Assembly: GCA_030614485.1 (NCBI GenBank) | Contig: JAUWTY010000005.1 | Coordinates: 1 to 18,801 of the forward strand | Direction of reading: 5' to 3' | DNA: 18,801 nt | Origin: Methanosarcinales archaeon | GTDB lineage: Archaea > Halobacteriota > Methanosarcinia > Methanosarcinales > Methanocomedenaceae | Shown: positions 16,366 to 18,801 of the stretch, in pieces | How positions within the stretch are numbered: position 1 is the first letter of the stretch | How the letters are laid out: each line of letters begins with the position of its first letter | Translations under genes and position numbers: made by a program | Notes under the pieces: generated by a model | What the model was told of the DNA's origin: nothing | The model's input: only the letters and a program-made list of their open reading frames with translations | The model's database searches: none

Positions 16366-17673
16366 ATGCAAAAAACCAACATCCTGGAAATCTTATCTGA
16401 CTGGAACTTCTGGGCTAAAGAAGTAGAGACTGGTATAAAGAGAGAAGAATACCTGAACACACTTACCGACCTTATAATAAATACTAACCAGATAATCTCA
16501 ATCGCAGGTGTCAGGAGAGGTGGGAAATCCACTTTAATAAGACAAATCGCCAGGGAATTGATTGAACGTCAGAATGCTGACACCCTGATTGTGAACTTTG
16601 AAGATGAACGCTTTTTAAAGAGGGACCTTGAACTGCTCATCGATGTGTACAATACATATCTGGAAAAGGTGATGCCTGAGACGAGACCTTTTATCTTCCT
16701 GGATGAGGTACAGAATGTTCAGGAATGGGAGCGGTTCGCAAGGGGTGTACATGAAAGGGGAGAAGCGAAGATAATCGTATCTGGCTCATCGTCAAAACTG
16801 CTGAGTGCAGAACTTGCAACACTTTTGACCGGCAGGCACATTATGTTCTTTGTACATCCACTGTCTTTCAGGGAGTTCCTGAAATTTAAGGAACTGCCAC
16901 TCTCAAACGAAATCGAGATGTTGACCCAAAGAACCAGGGTAAAGCAGTTGCTTGATGAATATATGGAGTACGGCGGATTTCCTGAGGTTGTGCTTGCCTG
17001 TGACAAGCAAAGAATACTATTGAGCTACTTCGATACTTTAATGGTGCGGGATGTTATCGAGCGGTTCAACATTAGGGAGAGGGAGAAAATTAAGATCATT
17101 GCGAAATTCTACCTGACTAATATCTCATCTCCCATGAGTTTCAATAAAATTTCAAGATTTTTGGATATTCCACTCACTACAGTGGAAAGGTTCTCTGACC
17201 ATCTTGAAACGGCAAATGTTGCGTTTTTCCTGAAGAAATTCTCGTTTTCGTACAAGCAGCAAGTAAAATCCCAAAGAAAGATATATTCTGCTGATGTGGG
17301 TTTATCGAATGCTGTAGGCTTCAGGTTCTCGCAAAACCAGGGTAAGATTATGGAGAACATTGTGGCAGTTGAGCTTAAACGAAAACAGTCCTTTGACCCA
17401 GGGTTGGAAGTGTATTACTGGAAAGACTACCAGCACAGGGAAGTTGATTTTGTGGTAAAAAAGGGTCTGGAGGTAATGCAGTTGATACAGGTCTGTTTTG
17501 ATATTGCAGATTTGGAAACCAGGAATAGGGAGGTCAGGTCATTGATTCGGGCCATGAAGGAGTTCAAACTGGAGGGGGGCCTGATAATCACGGATGATTT
17601 TGAGGACGAAGAGGTTGTGAAGGGATTTAAGGTGGAATATGTTCCATTGTGGAAATGGCTGTTAATGTATTGA
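16366..17673 (+). CDS. ATP-binding protein with AAA_14 and DUF4143 domains
   Basis: A 435-residue protein of the archaeal/bacterial family pairing an AAA_14 ATPase with a C-terminal DUF4143 domain. The Walker A is G48-VRRGGKS-55, the Walker B is FIFLDE at 109-114, and VSGSSS near 138-143 is the sensor-like strand. Residues 155-230 carry the family's LTGRH, HPLSFREF and YGGFPEV motifs. A winged-helix-like stretch (about 243-300) precedes the DUF4143 end, where E330-N ... E336-L, E359-VDFVV (D361) and the QVC strand (375-377) match a PD-(D/E)XK nuclease-like core. Family members are widespread and patchy, and their function is unsettled; mobile-element or defence-related roles are suspected. 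It is flanked on both sides by related short tails (16181-16227 and 17674-17728), a sign of insertion or duplication. ATG 16366 lacks a ribosome-binding site. Confidence 0.85.
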   Translation: MQKTNILEILSDWNFWAKEVETGIKREEYLNTLTDLIINTNQIISIAGVRRGGKSTLIRQIARELIERQNADTLIVNFEDERFLKRDLELLIDVYNTYLEKVMPETRPFIFLDEVQNVQEWERFARGVHERGEAKIIVSGSSSKLLSAELATLLTGRHIMFFVHPLSFREFLKFKELPLSNEIEMLTQRTRVKQLLDEYMEYGGFPEVVLACDKQRILLSYFDTLMVRDVIERFNIREREKIKIIAKFYLTNISSPMSFNKISRFLDIPLTTVERFSDHLETANVAFFLKKFSFSYKQQVKSQRKIYSADVGLSNAVGFRFSQNQGKIMENIVAVELKRKQSFDPGLEVYYWKDYQHREVDFVVKKGLEVMQLIQVCFDIADLETRNREVRSLIRAMKEFKLEGGLIITDDFEDEEVVKGFKVEYVPLWKWLLMY

Positions 17674-17728
17674 ATAATGGGATTTCGGATTCGAATGGGA
17701 GTGAAGGGTTAGCTAAACGGAGCGTGAG
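17674..17728 (+). pseudogene. Decayed second copy of the small ORF's 3' end
   Basis: Starting right after the ATPase stop, this stretch matches the end of the 46-codon ORF. TTCGGATTCGAATGGG (17684-17699) matches TTCGGGTTCGAGTGGG (16182-16197) at 14 of 16 bases, and GCTAAACGGAGCGTGAG (17712-17728) matches GCTGAACGGGGCGTGAG at 15 of 17. Read in the ORF's frame, the conserved blocks still give FGFEW and LNGA-stop. The middle has lost one base net and gained a TGA, so it is not translatable as one piece. It is too short to name a function. Confidence 0.5.
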
Positions 17729-17742
17729 GATATTGCCTGAAT

Positions 17743-18177
17743 TCAGATTAAACCTGCGAAATAAGCTATTGCTAAATATCTTATAAATTTTCCAATGAAC
17801 ACATATATTGAAAAAACGACAAAATTAAGTTTAAATATACCACCAATTGCCGCTAAAGCATCTCCAACAAGTGGAACCCATGTGAACAATAATATTGGAG
17901 CCCCATACTTTTCGAATATTTGTTCTCCCTTTTTCAGTTCACTTTGTTTCATTCGCAGGTATTTTTCAAGATATTTTTCACGTCCCACCCAGCCCAGCAG
18001 ATAAGTGGTGCAGGCGCCAAGGTAATTCCCTATTGAAGCTAAAACCACAACGATTCCAATGCTGTGACCTTGCGTGATAAGGTAAACTACTAAGGCTTCT
18101 GAACCCAGAGGAAATATAGTGGAAGCAAGGAAGCTTGTGAAAAATAGACTGACATAAAGCGGAATGGTTTCTAACAT
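17743..18177 (-). CDS. YqaA/DedA-type (SNARE-associated) integral membrane protein
   Basis: A 144-residue membrane protein of the YqaA branch of the VTT/DedA superfamily. Hydrophobic segments lie at about residues 5-25, 28-62 (with the conserved SxGNYLGACTTYLLGW pattern, seen as ASIGNYLGACTTYLLGW), 91-115 and 119-143. A charged amphipathic helix (EKYLRMKQSELKKGEQIFEKYG) sits in the middle, and the VPLVGDALAAIGG loop is typical of the family. Members are thought to act in envelope lipid transport or membrane homeostasis; the exact substrate is unknown here. ATG 18177 is the first Met, with no clear Shine-Dalgarno site upstream. It is transcribed against the ATPase gene and ends just after the decayed repeat. 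Confidence 0.82.
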   Translation of the reverse strand: MLETIPLYVSLFFTSFLASTIFPLGSEALVVYLITQGHSIGIVVVLASIGNYLGACTTYLLGWVGREKYLEKYLRMKQSELKKGEQIFEKYGAPILLFTWVPLVGDALAAIGGIFKLNFVVFSIYVFIGKFIRYLAIAYFAGLI

Positions 18178-18302
18178 GTTGGTTATCTGTCTTGGTTTCT
18201 GGATTCTTAATGGTTACTGGGATTATGAACTTGATGGTATTTCATTGTTCCATTAGTTACCTAATTTTGTTTGTTTCTCTTTAACCCTGAGTTCCCAACC
18301 TT

Positions 18303-18801
18303 TTAAGCGCATGATTTCACACATTCAAGAAAGTACCCTTCGGGTGCTTTCTTGTTTTCTACTTCGATCTTTGGAGTTGAAAGCAATTGATCCATTCTAT
18401 CCTTGCTGAGTTCCCCATATTTCTGATACAGCTCAAAGTATTCCTTTACCACTTTTTCGGTAGTATTCGTAAGTTCACGGATTTGATCTGGAGTGAAGCC
18501 TTTGCTATGCAGCATCACAACTTTTGAGAATCCTATGATGTACCGTTTTATTGATTGTCCAGTATGCCTAGTCCGTCTCTCGATCTCTGTGTATTCATAT
18601 CCTTTGAGATAGAGTTCCACGATTTTCGTTTTATGAGATATGGTCGGACCTATGTCCTGGATTGACCCTCGTGTCGGAATAATGATTTCCTGTTTTTTAA
18701 GATAAGCAATGTCCCTCTGTATCGTTCGTCTTCCGCTGTTAAGGAGCAATGCGAGATCTTCCTGGACAAGAAGTCCTCCCTGATCATTTTGCTCAATGAA
18801 G
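18303..18801 (-). CDS. DUF1670-like archaeal protein (cut by the right edge)
   Basis: On the minus strand the frame is open from the window edge: it can be read as FIEQNDQGGLLVQEDLALLL before NSGRRTIQRDIAYLKKQ, so the start lies beyond 18801. A TTG at 18749 is internal to the conserved reading and is not the start. The visible 165 or so residues contain two helix-turn-helix-like stretches: the N-terminal QEDLALLLNSGRRTIQRDIA and the later YEYTEIERRTRHTGQSIKRY, then FTPDQIRELTNTTEKVVKEY. The pattern matches DUF1670, an uncharacterised family that I recall in several copies per genome in Methanosarcinales and ANME archaea. A DNA-binding or transposon-regulatory role is possible but unproven. 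The C terminus is Cys-containing (ECVKSCA). No partner gene is visible. Confidence 0.7.
   Translation of the reverse strand, partial: FIEQNDQGGLLVQEDLALLLNSGRRTIQRDIAYLKKQEIIIPTRGSIQDIGPTISHKTKIVELYLKGYEYTEIERRTRHTGQSIKRYIIGFSKVVMLHSKGFTPDQIRELTNTTEKVVKEYFELYQKYGELSKDRMDQLLSTPKIEVENKKAPEGYFLECVKSCA

Overview
The window is archaeal. It carries the archaeal transcription and translation gene string with RNA polymerase subunits A and B each split in two (B''/B' and A'/A''), eukaryote-like eL30, archaeal NusA made only of KH domains, EF-2 with the diphthamide histidine region, and aEF-1A. Shine-Dalgarno sites, GTG and TTG starts, TATA-like boxes and moderate GC fit a Methanosarcinales-type euryarchaeon. 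A methanogen or ANME-2/Methanoperedens-like lineage is my best guess from protein resemblance, but the genus cannot be fixed without a search.

Layout. Positions 1-1170 hold the 3' part of priL (DNA primase large subunit), open to the left edge and ending in a low-complexity tail made of 39-bp repeats. A spacer follows, then an intron-containing tRNA-Lys(UUU) at 1467-1572. From 1605 to 15017 all genes lie on the + strand: rpoH, rpoB2 (B''), rpoB1 (B'), rpoA1 (A'), rpoA2 (A''), eL30, nusA, rps12, rps7, EF-2, EF-1A and rps10. The polymerase genes are tightly packed and overlap or nearly touch. Promoter-like boxes and hairpins before rps12, EF-2, EF-1A and rps10 suggest internal transcription units. 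A strong hairpin plus T-rich tract at 15074-15105 closes the block.

The right quarter (15136-18801) is accessory in character. It holds a SecB-like chaperone candidate, a divergently oriented ArsC/low-Mr phosphatase family gene, a 46-codon ORF, an AAA_14/DUF4143 ATPase, a decayed copy of the 46-codon ORF's tail just after that ATPase, a YqaA/DedA-type membrane protein, and a DUF1670-like helix-turn-helix protein cut by the right edge.

How they work together. The + strand block supplies the RNA polymerase core (H, B'', B', A', A''), an elongation/RNA-binding factor (NusA), ribosomal proteins of both subunits, and the two GTPases of translation elongation. PriL and the tRNA flank it. The right-hand genes show no shared pathway. 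The most unusual signals are the ATPase bracketed by two related tails that differ only at synonymous third positions in their conserved blocks, the repeat-built PriL tail whose array runs past the stop codon, the tRNA-Lys with two non-Watson-Crick stem positions, and the SecB-like protein behind the ribosomal operon. I see no CRISPR array, insertion sequence, rRNA or replication origin.
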